Shown in pieces: positions 1 through 8,497 of a DNA stretch of 11,179 bases (position 1 is its first letter; each line of letters opens with the position of its first letter). The position numbers and the translations under genes were made by a program. The notes beneath the pieces are model-generated. The model worked only from the letters and a program-made list of their open reading frames with translations, had not been told where the DNA came from and made no database searches. Source of the stretch: Kordiimonadaceae bacterium (GTDB lineage: Bacteria > Pseudomonadota > Alphaproteobacteria > Sphingomonadales > Emcibacteraceae); contig JABIPV010000124.1 in assembly GCA_018699075.1 (NCBI GenBank), positions 1 through 11,179 of the forward strand, written 5' to 3'.

Positions 1-452
1 CAAGGTAAAACATAGCCCATAAAGCCAGTCGCCATCATAAGGAGATAAATAATAATGCCAAGGAACCAGAGAATTTCACGTGGTGCTTTATAAGAACCAA
101 AGTAGAAACCTCTAAGAATGTGTATATAGACCACAATGAAGAACATTGAAGCCCCGTTTGCGTGAACTGCTTGGAGTAACCAACCGTAATTCACATCACG
201 TCTAATATGCTGCACACTATCAAATGCCAAATTAATATCAGCGGTGTAATGCATCGCAAGAACAATACCGGTTACAATCTGTACAACCATCATAAAACCA
301 GCAAGAACACCAAAGTTCCACCAGTAGTTAAGATTTCGTGGTGCATCATATCCTGCACCAAGTGAACTATAAATCAAGCCCATAATCGGCAGACGATCTT
401 CTACCCATTTTGCTGTCGGATTAGTAGGTACGAATTTTTTATCTGAAGCCAT
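1..452 (-). CDS. petB: Cytochrome b subunit of the bc1 complex (N-terminal 150 residues; runs off the left edge)
   Basis: Membrane subunit of ubiquinol:cytochrome c oxidoreductase, which carries the two b hemes and the quinol/quinone sites. The frame opens at the ATG at 450-452 (MASDKKFVPT). It shows an amphipathic N-terminus, helix A (about residues 45-67, ending GIVLAMHYTAD), helix B and the start of helix C, and stops at the window edge in GYVLP, just where the family has GYVLPWGQ. In helix B, H97 and H111 are 14 residues apart, the spacing of one bL and one bH heme ligand; the second ligand pair lies outside the window. The start lies 8 bases after the petA stop, and the GGATAGGA spanning that stop can serve as its ribosome binding site, so the two genes are co-transcribed. 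Normal family length is 400-430 residues, so about a third is present. The assignment is secure. Confidence 0.97.
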   Translation of the reverse strand, partial: MASDKKFVPTNPTAKWVEDRLPIMGLIYSSLGAGYDAPRNLNYWWNFGVLAGFMMVVQIVTGIVLAMHYTADINLAFDSVQHIRRDVNYGWLLQAVHANGASMFFIVVYIHILRGFYFGSYKAPREILWFLGIIIYLLMMATGFMGYVLP

Positions 453-460
453 TTTGTGTC

Positions 461-982
461 CTATCCGATCTGTATCGTTGTATCATCTAAGAATACGTAT
501 TCTACGATGGGTAGGTTAAGTGGCGCCGGGCCCTTACGAATACGTCCTGAAATATCATAGTGTGATCCATGACAAGGACAGTACCATCCACCAAAGTCAC
601 CTTTTTGATCCACTGGAACACAGCCAAGATGGGTACAAACACCACTCATCACTAACCATTCAGGCTTTTGAACACGGTCCGCATCATTCTCTGGATCAAT
701 AAGATCAGTCGCCGTATCGTCCGCTGTTGCTTCTGCAATTTCAGCAGCTGTCCGGTGACGAACAAAAATTGGGTTACCGCGCCATAAGAAAACAGCACTT
801 TGTCCTTCAGGAATAGCATTTAAATCAACGTCAATCGAAGATAATGCTAATACATCTTTAGAAGGGTTCATTTGATCGACCAATGGCCATACAGCAGCAC
901 CAGCAGCAACTGCGCCTGCAGCGGTGGTGGCTATATAAAGAAAATTACGTCTTTCTTCAACAACGTCATCATGTGTAGTCAT
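461..982 (-). CDS. petA: Rieske iron-sulfur subunit of the bc1 complex
   Basis: The 173-residue Rieske protein passes electrons from quinol to cytochrome c1. The N-terminus has a twin-arginine signal-anchor (E-R-R-N-F-L at residues 10-15, then an Ala/Gly-rich membrane segment to about 35), as in alphaproteobacterial bc1 Rieske proteins, which are exported folded by Tat and stay anchored. Cluster box 1 is CTHLGC (116-121) and box 2 is CPCHGSH (135-141). By family knowledge C116, H118, C135 and H138 bind the 2Fe-2S cluster and C121/C137 form the disulfide. The C-terminal GPAPLNLP (151-158) is also typical. The ATG at 980-982 follows a GAGG motif at a good distance. It is the first gene of petABC and is directly followed by petB. 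Length is normal and no key residue is missing. Confidence 0.98.
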   Translation of the reverse strand: MTTHDDVVEERRNFLYIATTAAGAVAAGAAVWPLVDQMNPSKDVLALSSIDVDLNAIPEGQSAVFLWRGNPIFVRHRTAAEIAEATADDTATDLIDPENDADRVQKPEWLVMSGVCTHLGCVPVDQKGDFGGWYCPCHGSHYDISGRIRKGPAPLNLPIVEYVFLDDTTIQIG

Positions 983-1026
983 ACATAAACCTCGTAAGGG
1001 GTTTTATTAATATTAAATGTGTAAAG

Positions 1027-1058
1027 AAAAATTGGTTGAATCCATCTATGGAATCAAC
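1027..1058 (-). promoter_or_regulatory. Hairpin plus T-run in the petA leader (terminator of the upstream operon or attenuator)
   Basis: Positions 1035-1044 and 1049-1058 form an inverted repeat with 9 of 10 pairs and a 4-base loop. Read leftwards it is followed two to three bases later by TTTTTCTTT (1023-1031). That is the shape of an intrinsic terminator, although the stem is not GC-rich. It lies 201 bases past the deacetylase stop and about 50 bases before petA. It could end the upstream operon, or sit in the petABC leader as an attenuator or operator. The rest of 983-1258 is very AT-rich; I see no convincing -35/-10 pair, but the bc1 promoter should lie here. Confidence 0.4.
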
Positions 1059-1258
1059 AAGAGTAATTTCCCCTTACCCAACGCAAACTAAGCGAGTTCT
1101 ATTTACCTATATTATCTACATTTTGCAATGCTTTTTAGGCAATAAACAATAATAATTTACTTAATTAACACATATTGTAAATAGTTGATTTGCAATAGAT
1201 GTTTTTAATGGCTGAAAAGTGCGGATTTTTTACCAATAATCAGTAAAGAAAAAATATT

Positions 1259-2260
1259 TTAATAATTCCATATCATAGCATTAATAAAATTGTTGGCCAT
1301 GCGACCTAACCTATATCGAGGGGGAATTCTAAAATTATTGATATTCTTTTGTGGTGTATTTTTCCAAACATCAACCTGTGAGCCGAAATCAACGGTTGTA
1401 AAGTCCTGATCATGCTCTTTTATAAATGCACATAAATTTTCCAACCGCTCTTGATTTACTCTATTTCTTGTAATTTCCAAATATTGCTCATCACGCCTTT
1501 TAATGAATTCAAATGGGTGGGTATGGATGACAATATTTTCGATACCATTTTTACGTGCTTTTTTAAGTAAGTAACGCATCTCCGGCCAGGAACAGCTGGC
1601 AATTTGCAAGCTCTTTGCCGGCATTCTTCCCATAATATCTTTATCTGCATAAGTAAAAACAGGTACTTCCATCACATCATCGATTTTACTGCGTCCGGAA
1701 AAAAGTTGCAATTCCCCTTCTTTCGGTTTGAATATCTCTAAACCTACATTTGACGCTAATGGAATATTAAGATCGCTCATAACTTTATACACATTCAGGT
1801 CAACCATTAGGTTGCCGGTACGGATCGCTTCTGGTCGTTTTCCAGTCCAACGTTCAAATACTTCAATTGAAAGTTCAAATATTTTCTTGAGTTCTTCATA
1901 ACTGCGCCCACTACAAGCATCATTGGTATCAAATCTGCCTATTTCTGGATTTTGGTTAAAATTCAACCAACATGGGTGAATATGAAGCTGTGTATCTTGT
2001 CCCGCCGATTGAATTTTACGGACAATCGATTGCATCGGCTCATCACCGAAATAAAAATAATTCACACATTCGACAAAAAAACTTGCGCGCGTGTCATATT
2101 TATTAAATGTTTCAAGTAAAAAATCGACACCCTGCCCCTTACCGTCAACTTCGCAAAGTGCGGCACGATTACCAACTGCCTTTTTTCTTGGGTCGTCAAA
2201 TGCTCCACCAATAATAAATTTCGTATCAATGGTGATGGTGACTTCTAATGGCTTGGTCAC
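1259..2260 (-). CDS. Divergent polysaccharide deacetylase-like protein (CE4/NodB fold, WalW/WbmS-like type)
   Basis: A protein of 333 residues with the motif order of carbohydrate esterase family 4. Motif 1 is TITIDTK (D12; the usual second Asp of TFDDG is replaced). After ASFFVE (59-64) comes motif 2 as LHIHP (H93, H95; the family usually has HxxxH). Motif 3-like AIRTGN follows (R147), and a late IVIHTHPFEF (H246, H248) corresponds to motif 5. This pattern resembles the lipopolysaccharide-cluster deacetylase-like group WalW/WbmS rather than chitin or peptidoglycan deacetylases. Any metal-dependent removal of acetyl groups from a sugar is inferred, not shown. No signal peptide is visible, so it probably acts in the cytoplasm. 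The start is GTG at 2258-2260; the GAGAG that serves it overlaps the end of the cyclophilin gene, whose stop is 5 bases away, so translation is probably coupled. Confidence 0.75.
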   Translation of the reverse strand: MTKPLEVTITIDTKFIIGGAFDDPRKKAVGNRAALCEVDGKGQGVDFLLETFNKYDTRASFFVECVNYFYFGDEPMQSIVRKIQSAGQDTQLHIHPCWLNFNQNPEIGRFDTNDACSGRSYEELKKIFELSIEVFERWTGKRPEAIRTGNLMVDLNVYKVMSDLNIPLASNVGLEIFKPKEGELQLFSGRSKIDDVMEVPVFTYADKDIMGRMPAKSLQIASCSWPEMRYLLKKARKNGIENIVIHTHPFEFIKRRDEQYLEITRNRVNQERLENLCAFIKEHDQDFTTVDFGSQVDVWKNTPQKNINNFRIPPRYRLGRMANNFINAMIWNY

Positions 2261-2265
2261 TTAAA

Positions 2266-2871
2266 TTACTCTCTAGCAAATGATATAAATTTTACAGGAT
2301 CAATTACTGATTGACCGCTGGTATATTGCTCACCCGTTGGCTGGTCTGTTTTAGAGTTTTGAATTTTTCGCACAACATCCATACCCATTGTTACTTGCCC
2401 AAAGGCAGCAAAGCCCTGCCCATCCGCGTTTCTCATACCGCCAAAATCAAGACTAGGTTGCGGATTAACACAGATGAAAAACTCTGATGATGCAGTATCT
2501 GGTCCGCCGCGGGCCATTGAAATGGTACCGTCTAAATGTTTTATTCCAGTATCACTGGTGCGCTCTAATTTAATTGGCTCAAACAACCCTATATCGCTAT
2601 TTCCGCTCATACCGCCTTGAATGACTTCGATTTTGATATTGTTTTGTGATTGGTTATCCATACGCACCACACGGTAAAATGCGCCGCCATTAAAATGGCC
2701 TGCGTCCACATAACGTAGGAAATTTGTCACCGTAATCGGTGCTTTATCTTCATATAAGTCAATATGAATATCACCTTCTGTGGTGACAAGTTTAACTTTT
2801 ATGGTTTCTGCATTCACAGAAAAAGCACTTATTAAAAATACAACTAAACTTAATTTAAAAATATTATACAT
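2266..2871 (-). CDS. Exported peptidyl-prolyl cis-trans isomerase, cyclophilin type
   Basis: Cyclophilin that speeds proline isomerisation during folding, most likely in the periplasm. With the ATG at 2869-2871 the product is 201 residues and begins with a clean signal peptide (K6, hydrophobic core 7-18, predicted cleavage after SVNA at 21). The mature part carries VTNFLRYV, FYRVV (R67 matches the catalytic Arg), IQGG, GTISMARGGPDTASSEFFI (114-133) and AFGQVTMGMDVV, all cyclophilin landmarks. The Gln usual in SQFF is Glu here, and the residue at the cyclosporin-contacting Trp position appears not to be Trp. The frame also opens 10 codons earlier at 2901, overlapping the MFS stop as TAATG. I prefer 2871 because an AGAGG lies six bases upstream and because this start gives a normal signal peptide. 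Confidence 0.9.
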   Translation of the reverse strand: MYNIFKLSLVVFLISAFSVNAETIKVKLVTTEGDIHIDLYEDKAPITVTNFLRYVDAGHFNGGAFYRVVRMDNQSQNNIKIEVIQGGMSGNSDIGLFEPIKLERTSDTGIKHLDGTISMARGGPDTASSEFFICVNPQPSLDFGGMRNADGQGFAAFGQVTMGMDVVRKIQNSKTDQPTGEQYTSGQSVIDPVKFISFARE

Positions 2872-2877
2872 AGAAAA

Positions 2878-2882
2878 CCTCT
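2878..2882 (-). promoter_or_regulatory. Ribosome binding site that decides the cyclophilin start
   Basis: AGAGG on the minus strand, six bases before the ATG at 2869-2871. It supports the internal start over the ATG at 2899-2901, which would put ten mostly polar residues in front of the signal peptide. Confidence 0.65.
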
Positions 2883-2900
2883 TTATAAATTTATCGTGCA

Positions 2901-4118
2901 TTAAATTACGGCGGCGCTTCTGTCCTTTGGACCACCATCACGTACTTTTATAAACCATAATATGAGAATAACCAATAAAGCAAGAAATCCAATCACAATA
3001 TTATTCATTTGGTTCCAACCAATATATTCAAGCGCAAATCCAGATGTTAATGTTGCCAAACCAGCAAGACCGAAAACCACAAAATCATTTAACCCTTGGA
3101 CATAGGCTTTTTCGTGATCTTCATATGCATGTTCAAGCAACGTAGTTCCGGCAGTAAACATAAAGTTCCAGCCTATACCAATAAGAACTAATGCCACATA
3201 AAAATTCGAAAGCTCTACACCCGCTTTAGCAATTAGTGTGGATAGCAACATTATCATCATTCCTGTAAGAATGATTTTAATTGATCCAAATCGCGCAATT
3301 AGCGTCCCGGTAATAATCGCTGGTGCAAACATGGACATGGAATGCCACTGAATAACACCTGCTGCATCTTCGCGCAAAAATCCGCAAACCTCAACAACTT
3401 CGAGCGGCGTTGCCGTCATGATAAAAGACATACAAAGATAAGCACATGTGGCACTTAACGACGCACAAATGAAGGCTGGACGCTTTAATACTTCCATAAA
3501 TGTTGGGTTTTTATGCTGTGAATTTTCCACTTCATTGCTTGTGTCTTTTTTGGGTAACTTAATCAGATAAATCAAGAAATAAGCCACAAAACTCAGCGCA
3601 ATAATAAGGCAATAAGTACCCGCATAAAGTACAGGTTCGTAATAATTACTTTCAAACAAATGGGCAAGTGTCGGTGCGCAAGCCCCGGCAAGAACGCCTC
3701 CTAAGATCACATAGGAAACCGCCTGTTTATGAAAAGCTGGCGGTGAAACTTCCATGGCCGTAAAGCGGTAATAATTGGCAAATGCTTGATAAGATCCATG
3801 ACAGAATGTTGCAAAGCATAGTAAATAATAGCTTTCTTGATAAATGGAAACAACCGCAAGCAGTCCACTTATACCACCAAGAATAGCACCAAAATAAAAT
3901 CCTCTTTTGCGGCCAAATTTTTTCATAAACATGGAAGCAGGAAACGCAAATGCTGCCGTAGCAAGGAAAGCTGTCGCAGCTGGAATAGTGGCAAGTGACG
4001 TACTTCCCGTCATAATTTTTGCAACTAGACTTGAATATGTGATCACTGTAACCACACTTGAAAGCAGAATGAACTGCGCCATCGATAGCAAGAATATATT
4101 ACGCTTGATATTTTCCAT
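2901..4118 (-). CDS. Major facilitator superfamily transporter, substrate unknown
   Basis: A 405-residue inner-membrane protein with about 12 hydrophobic segments in two halves, separated by a charged cytoplasmic loop (about residues 188-210). MFS motif A between helices 2 and 3 reads FMKKFGRKRGF (64-74). The second half has ARFGS (275-279) at the equivalent loop, then GIGWNFMFTAGTTLLEHAY and VQGLNDFVVFG. These late motifs match a proteobacterial MFS subgroup that I recall only as uncharacterised, so I do not name a substrate. The ATG at 4116-4118 follows GAAGAG. The gene starts 14 bases after the MBL hydrolase stop, and its stop overlaps an ATG in the cyclophilin frame. Length is normal for the superfamily. 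It could be a drug or metabolite exporter or an importer; the sequence does not decide. Confidence 0.9.
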   Translation of the reverse strand: MENIKRNIFLLSMAQFILLSSVVTVITYSSLVAKIMTGSTSLATIPAATAFLATAAFAFPASMFMKKFGRKRGFYFGAILGGISGLLAVVSIYQESYYLLCFATFCHGSYQAFANYYRFTAMEVSPPAFHKQAVSYVILGGVLAGACAPTLAHLFESNYYEPVLYAGTYCLIIALSFVAYFLIYLIKLPKKDTSNEVENSQHKNPTFMEVLKRPAFICASLSATCAYLCMSFIMTATPLEVVEVCGFLREDAAGVIQWHSMSMFAPAIITGTLIARFGSIKIILTGMMIMLLSTLIAKAGVELSNFYVALVLIGIGWNFMFTAGTTLLEHAYEDHEKAYVQGLNDFVVFGLAGLATLTSGFALEYIGWNQMNNIVIGFLALLVILILWFIKVRDGGPKDRSAAVI

Positions 4119-4132
4119 TACTCTTCAAAACC

Positions 4133-4900
4133 TTATATTGAAATTACCATCCCGTCATAGGCGGGTTCGACCCCATTTGGCAACTTAATTCTTAATGTTT
4201 CATAATCCATTTCAGCGGTCATATGAGTAAGAATAGTATGTTTGGGTTTATATTTATCGACATACCCCAATGTTTGCTCAAGATGACAATGGGTCGGGTG
4301 CGGCTCTTCACGCAAACAATCGACGATCCATACATCTAAACCTTCCAATAATTGGTCACTATGACTTGGAATATCATTAAAATCTGTACAGTAACAAACA
4401 TTACCGAAACGAAATCCGTATGTAATGATACCGCCGTGAATTAATTCAATCGGCTGAACATCAATATCGCCAATTTTAAAAGGCGCGGTATCAATTTCAT
4501 GGGCCGTGCATATTGATGGATAACCTTTACGGTTTTTAAAAATATAATCAAAGCGCCTTTTAAGAACATCAAGCGTATGTTTATTACCGTATACAGGGAC
4601 ATCTATTTTCATATTCTGGGCAATGGCGCGTAGATCATCGATACCGTGAGTATGATCCGCATGATCGTGGGTATAAAGCACGGCATTTAGCCAGATAATA
4701 TCCGCGCTTAAACATTGTTCGCGAAGGTCCGGCCCCGTATCGACAATAAGCCGAGTATCGCCGTGTTCGACCATGATGGAAACGCGGCGGCGGCGATTTT
4801 TAGGATTACTTGGATCACAAAGGCCCCAACCGTTGTTGAGCTTGCCTCCGACCCTTGGGACGCCTTGTGATGTGCCGCTTCCTAATATGGTTATCTTCAT
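4133..4900 (-). CDS. Metallo-beta-lactamase fold hydrolase, PhnP-like phosphodiesterase family
   Basis: A 255-residue protein with the dinuclear-metal signature THDHADH (77-83; H78, H80, D82, H83). Later candidate ligands are H155 (IHGG), D173 (CYCTDFND) and H226 (LTHMTAEMDY), and H206 lies in PTHCHLEQT. The N-terminal LGSGTSQGVPRVGG and CDPSNPKNRRRR (28-39) are typical of the group related to PhnP (phosphoribosyl cyclic phosphodiesterase) that accompanies tatD in alphaproteobacteria. Family knowledge suggests hydrolysis of a phosphodiester or cyclic phosphate. There is no C-P lyase gene nearby, so a PhnP role in phosphonate use is not supported. The start overlaps the tatD stop by four bases (ATGA), which indicates translational coupling. 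Confidence 0.88.
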   Translation of the reverse strand: MKITILGSGTSQGVPRVGGKLNNGWGLCDPSNPKNRRRRVSIMVEHGDTRLIVDTGPDLREQCLSADIIWLNAVLYTHDHADHTHGIDDLRAIAQNMKIDVPVYGNKHTLDVLKRRFDYIFKNRKGYPSICTAHEIDTAPFKIGDIDVQPIELIHGGIITYGFRFGNVCYCTDFNDIPSHSDQLLEGLDVWIVDCLREEPHPTHCHLEQTLGYVDKYKPKHTILTHMTAEMDYETLRIKLPNGVEPAYDGMVISI

Positions 4901-5700
4901 GCCAAGTCGGGTCTTTCGGTTTTTGAGAATAGATCGAAGAAGTTTTTGGTGGTAACAGAGCTAAGTTCTTGAAAGGAAACACCTAAATGGTTTGATAGAA
5001 ACTCCGCAGTATGCTTGACATAGGAGGGTTCATTAGGTTTTCCGCGCATGGGCACAGGGGCCAAAAAGGGTGCGTCAGTTTCAATAAGCAAGCGATCAAG
5101 CGGAATGATCTTCACCGCTTCCTGAAGTTCCTTGGCACTTTTAAAAGTAACAATACCGGAGATAGAAATATAACAACCTATGTTGAGGCTGCGTCTGGCA
5201 AATTCTTCGGAGGCGGTAAAGCAATGAATAACGGCGGGATATGCGCCCTTTGCCATTTCAGCTTCCATGATTTCGGCGCAGTCATCATCCGCATCGCGCG
5301 CATGAACTATTAAAGGCAGTTTTGTTTCTCTGCTTGCTTCAATATGAGCAATGAAATTTGCCTTTTGTTTATCACGCGGCGCATGTTCATAATAATAATC
5401 AAGCCCGGTTTCACCAATGCCGACCACCTTGGCATGCTGTGCTTTTTCAATCAGCTGATCCGGCGTTATGCCCCATTCATCTTCGGCGTCATGAGGGTGA
5501 CTGCCAACGGTGGCATAAATATTATCGTGGGCCTTGGCAATTTCAAGCACCGTTTCATATTCAGAGAGCCGGGCATTAATCGCCAGCATGGTGCCAACTC
5601 CTGCGGCCTTCGCACGTGCAAGCACCCCGTCCATATCATCCATCATGGTGCCGTAATTTAAATGGCAGTGGCTATCAACAATATAAGGGATATCAGTCAT
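4897..5700 (-). CDS. tatD: TatD-family metal-dependent hydrolase (DNase)
   Basis: A 267-residue TIM-barrel amidohydrolase-superfamily protein. Its metal and catalytic residues are all in place: DSHCHL (H11, H13), GIGETGLDYY (E97), PLIVHARDAD (H133), AVIHCF (H159) and LIETDAPFLAP (D209). E. coli TatD and YcfH have 3'-5' exonuclease and DNase activity; this copy's substrate is not known. The position directly after metG matches the common metG-ycfH linkage, so it may be the YcfH-like paralogue rather than the one near tatABC. The ATG overlaps the metG TGA by one base (TGATG), and its own stop overlaps the MBL start, so the three genes are a tight translational unit. Length is normal. Confidence 0.94.
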   Translation of the reverse strand: MTDIPYIVDSHCHLNYGTMMDDMDGVLARAKAAGVGTMLAINARLSEYETVLEIAKAHDNIYATVGSHPHDAEDEWGITPDQLIEKAQHAKVVGIGETGLDYYYEHAPRDKQKANFIAHIEASRETKLPLIVHARDADDDCAEIMEAEMAKGAYPAVIHCFTASEEFARRSLNIGCYISISGIVTFKSAKELQEAVKIIPLDRLLIETDAPFLAPVPMRGKPNEPSYVKHTAEFLSNHLGVSFQELSSVTTKNFFDLFSKTERPDLA

Positions 5701-7247
5701 CAGTTCGCTTCCGCCACATAACGTGGGAAGACACCTTCGGGTTTATCCATGGCTGTGCCGCCCGCTAACCTATGACCCGCGCCAAGTTGTTCAAAGCCGC
5801 GCTCATTTGCGGGGATTTTTAGGATATCCAGCAACTTGGCGGAACTGTCCGGCATAATCGGCTGGGTTAAGATCGCCACCTGTCGAATGATTTCTGCGGT
5901 TGTGTAAAGCACCGTTTCCATACGCACAGGATCGGTTTTCTTCAGCGCCCATGGTTCCTGCCCTGCGAAATATACGTTGGCGCCTGAAACCACATTCCAA
6001 ATCACTTCTAAAGATTTATTGATCGCCTGAACATCAATATGCGCGCGTACTTTTGGCAGTAATGCATCAACGGCGGCCAATATTTCATTGTCCGCATCCG
6101 TAAATTCACCTGCTGACGGCATGACGCCATCACAATTTTTAAAGATCATACTAAGGGATCGCTGGGCCAAGTTACCAAGGTCATTGGCAAGGTCGCTGTT
6201 GATGCGGTTGATCATCGCTTGGCGGTTAAAATCACCATCATTGCCAAATGGCACTTCACGCATGAGGAAATAACGCACTTGGTCAAGGCCAAATTCTTCA
6301 ACAATTTGAAAAGGGTCAATCACATTACCAACCGATTTTGAAATCTTCTGTCCTTCGTTGGTCCACCATCCGTGAGCGAAAACTCTTTTTGGTGGTTCAA
6401 TATCGGCGGCCATCAAAAATGCCGGCCAGTAAACCGCGTGAAAACGGACGATGTCTTTACCGACCATATGAATGTCCGCAGGCCAGAATTTTTTGAAAGT
6501 TTCACTGTCCATGTCGGGATACCCCGCCGCGGTCATGTAATTGGTCAGCGCATCAATCCACACATACATGATGTGCTTATCATTACCGGGCACGGGAATA
6601 CCCCATTTAAAACTGGTACGTGATACCGACAAATCCCGCAGGCCGCCTTCAACAAAGCTTTTCACTTCGTTCTTGCGGCTTTTCGGTAGCACGGTAACGT
6701 CCAAGCCATCATAATATTCAAGCAGCTTATCTTCCCATGCGCTTAAGCGGAAAAAGTAACTCTCTTCTTCGACCCATTCAACGCTGGCCCCGGAAGGTGC
6801 AACCTTTTCACCGTTTATTTCCGTCAGTTCCGTTTCCGCGTAAAATGCTTCATCACGCACAGAATACCATCCGGCATATTTATCAAGGTAAATTTGATCA
6901 TTATCCATCAGCTTCGTCCACAGTGCCTGACAGGCGAGCTTATGGCGCTGTTCCGTGGTGCGGATGAAATCATCATGTGAACAATTCATAAAGTCCGCAA
7001 GTTCGCGAAAGCGCTCGGAGACCTGATCGCAAAGCTCAATCGGTGTTTTTCCCGCCGCAGCCGCAGATTTTTCAACCTTTTGACCATGTTCATCGGTTCC
7101 GGTTAGGAACATAACGTCAAACCCATCAAGGCGTTTAAAACGCGCAAGAACATCGCAGGCCAAGGTGGTATAGGCATGGCCAATATGGGGAATATCATTG
7201 ACGTAATATATGGGCGTCGTGATATAAAAAGCGGGTTTACCTGACAT
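5700..7247 (-). CDS. metG: Methionine-tRNA ligase
   Basis: Class I aminoacyl-tRNA synthetase that charges tRNA-Met. It has 515 residues, with the nucleotide-binding HIGH at 21-24 (PHIGHAY), LTGTDEHGQK (48-57), the methionine-pocket region YVWIDALTNY (228-237) and the KMSKS loop as KISKS at 301-305. The connective peptide (about 120-170, WYSVRDEAFY to EESYFFRLS) has no Cys pairs, so it is the zinc-free single-knuckle form found in many alphaproteobacteria. The protein ends soon after the anticodon-binding helical domain and has no C-terminal EMAP/Trbp111-like extension. The ATG at 7245-7247 has only a weak purine stretch upstream. It lies 35 bases after the holB stop. Confidence 0.98.
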   Translation of the reverse strand: MSGKPAFYITTPIYYVNDIPHIGHAYTTLACDVLARFKRLDGFDVMFLTGTDEHGQKVEKSAAAAGKTPIELCDQVSERFRELADFMNCSHDDFIRTTEQRHKLACQALWTKLMDNDQIYLDKYAGWYSVRDEAFYAETELTEINGEKVAPSGASVEWVEEESYFFRLSAWEDKLLEYYDGLDVTVLPKSRKNEVKSFVEGGLRDLSVSRTSFKWGIPVPGNDKHIMYVWIDALTNYMTAAGYPDMDSETFKKFWPADIHMVGKDIVRFHAVYWPAFLMAADIEPPKRVFAHGWWTNEGQKISKSVGNVIDPFQIVEEFGLDQVRYFLMREVPFGNDGDFNRQAMINRINSDLANDLGNLAQRSLSMIFKNCDGVMPSAGEFTDADNEILAAVDALLPKVRAHIDVQAINKSLEVIWNVVSGANVYFAGQEPWALKKTDPVRMETVLYTTAEIIRQVAILTQPIMPDSSAKLLDILKIPANERGFEQLGAGHRLAGGTAMDKPEGVFPRYVAEAN

Positions 7248-7282
7248 TATTTTCGTTTCTTTCTTATTCTTTTACGTGTTCT

Positions 7283-8404
7283 TTATTTTTTAAGCGCAGC
7301 ACTTATCATATTGAATATATCAATCACCGTTTGCTTACGGTCCATATTAAGAAGGTCTGCTTTAATTATTTTTTTCGATGTCTTTTCCCATAGCTCGGCC
7401 CACTGATCAAGCGGAATATTCGTCCCCAGTTGTTCCATTAACGCAAATTCGGTGGTCAGCGCTTCTTTAATATTATGGGTATGATCAGAATTAAGGTAGC
7501 AAACATGACGGATCATGCGGGTGATAAACTGCGACAGCATTTCAGAAAACAGCAAAAACATATCGCCGGATTTTTTGGTGGTAATGGCTCCGGCGAAATC
7601 ATGCATCAATGGCACATTGATATTGGGCATGGTACTGAGCAACCCCAGCATTTCGCCGTAAAGCTTGAGCCCCTTATGTTCGATAAGCGAAACCGCATAT
7701 CCGGGGCTGCCGTTTGAAAGGCTGACATAGCCATTGATGGTATTATCATCCAGATCAGGGAATTTAGCCCGTAAGATTTCCGCAACTGTTGCCGATTTTA
7801 ACGGCTTAAGCGGCAGCATGCGACAGCGGCTTTTGATGGTCGGCAGTAATTTTCCCGGCGCATGGGCAAGGATGATCAGGATGGAGTTTTTTGGTGGTTC
7901 TTCAAGGATTTTGAGGATCGCATTGGCGGCGTTTCGGTTCATTTCATCGGCGGTATCAACAATCGCCACCCGCCAGCCGCCTTCTGAGGATGTTTTATGG
8001 AAAAAATTATTAATTTTGCGCACGTCGTCGACCAAAATATTAGAGCGCATCTTGCCTGTTTTGGGGTCCTCGGTTTTTTCGGTCACCATCAAGTCGGCAC
8101 TACTGCCCGCATCAATCAGGTGGTTTGCGGTGGTTTCCATGTCGGTGTTCAAGTCGGTAACGTCAACCTTTTCCAGAACATCACCAAATAATCCCGGTCC
8201 CTGGTCGTTACTCGGGGGATTATTAAGTAGGAAGCGCGCCATTTTATAGGCCAAGGTCGCTTTACCGACCCCCTTTGGTCCAGTAAGCATCCACGCATGA
8301 TGAATTTTCTCCGCATTAAATGCGTCTAAAAATAGTTTTTCGCTATCCTTATGCCCCCGAAGGTCACTGGTCATCCGAGGTAAAGATTGTTCGTCAAAAT
8401 CCAT
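7283..8404 (-). CDS. holB: DNA polymerase III delta' subunit
   Basis: Clamp-loader delta' subunit, which works with delta and tau/gamma to open the beta clamp. It has 373 residues. The AAA+ P-loop is GPKGVGKAT (42-50), as in many alphaproteobacterial delta' proteins that keep an intact Walker A. The region RVAIVDTADEMNRNAANAILKILEEPP (145-171) is the Walker B and following helix, and KSRCRMLPLKPL (191-202) holds the SRC sensor motif of delta'/gamma proteins. Alphaproteobacterial delta' proteins commonly begin with a stretch like LPR-(x)n-LRGH, seen at 8-18, which supports the ATG at 8402-8404, although no clear ribosome binding site precedes it. A second ATG lies at codon 11. The usual upstream partner tmk is absent; a repeat island begins at once. 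Confidence 0.93.
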   Translation of the reverse strand: MDFDEQSLPRMTSDLRGHKDSEKLFLDAFNAEKIHHAWMLTGPKGVGKATLAYKMARFLLNNPPSNDQGPGLFGDVLEKVDVTDLNTDMETTANHLIDAGSSADLMVTEKTEDPKTGKMRSNILVDDVRKINNFFHKTSSEGGWRVAIVDTADEMNRNAANAILKILEEPPKNSILIILAHAPGKLLPTIKSRCRMLPLKPLKSATVAEILRAKFPDLDDNTINGYVSLSNGSPGYAVSLIEHKGLKLYGEMLGLLSTMPNINVPLMHDFAGAITTKKSGDMFLLFSEMLSQFITRMIRHVCYLNSDHTHNIKEALTTEFALMEQLGTNIPLDQWAELWEKTSKKIIKADLLNMDRKQTVIDIFNMISAALKK

Positions 8405-8497
8405 GATTTAAATTGCCAAGATTAATAAATTAACTGTGATTTTATATGTAACTTATTCGGAAGTGGAAGGGTAGATGAAAAAAAATTATTTTAAGTT

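Noticed and set aside
7734..8249. Plus-strand frame of 171 codons inside holB
   Set aside because: It is opposite the AAA+ core of holB, with low-complexity Ser/Arg/Leu composition typical of an antisense shadow.
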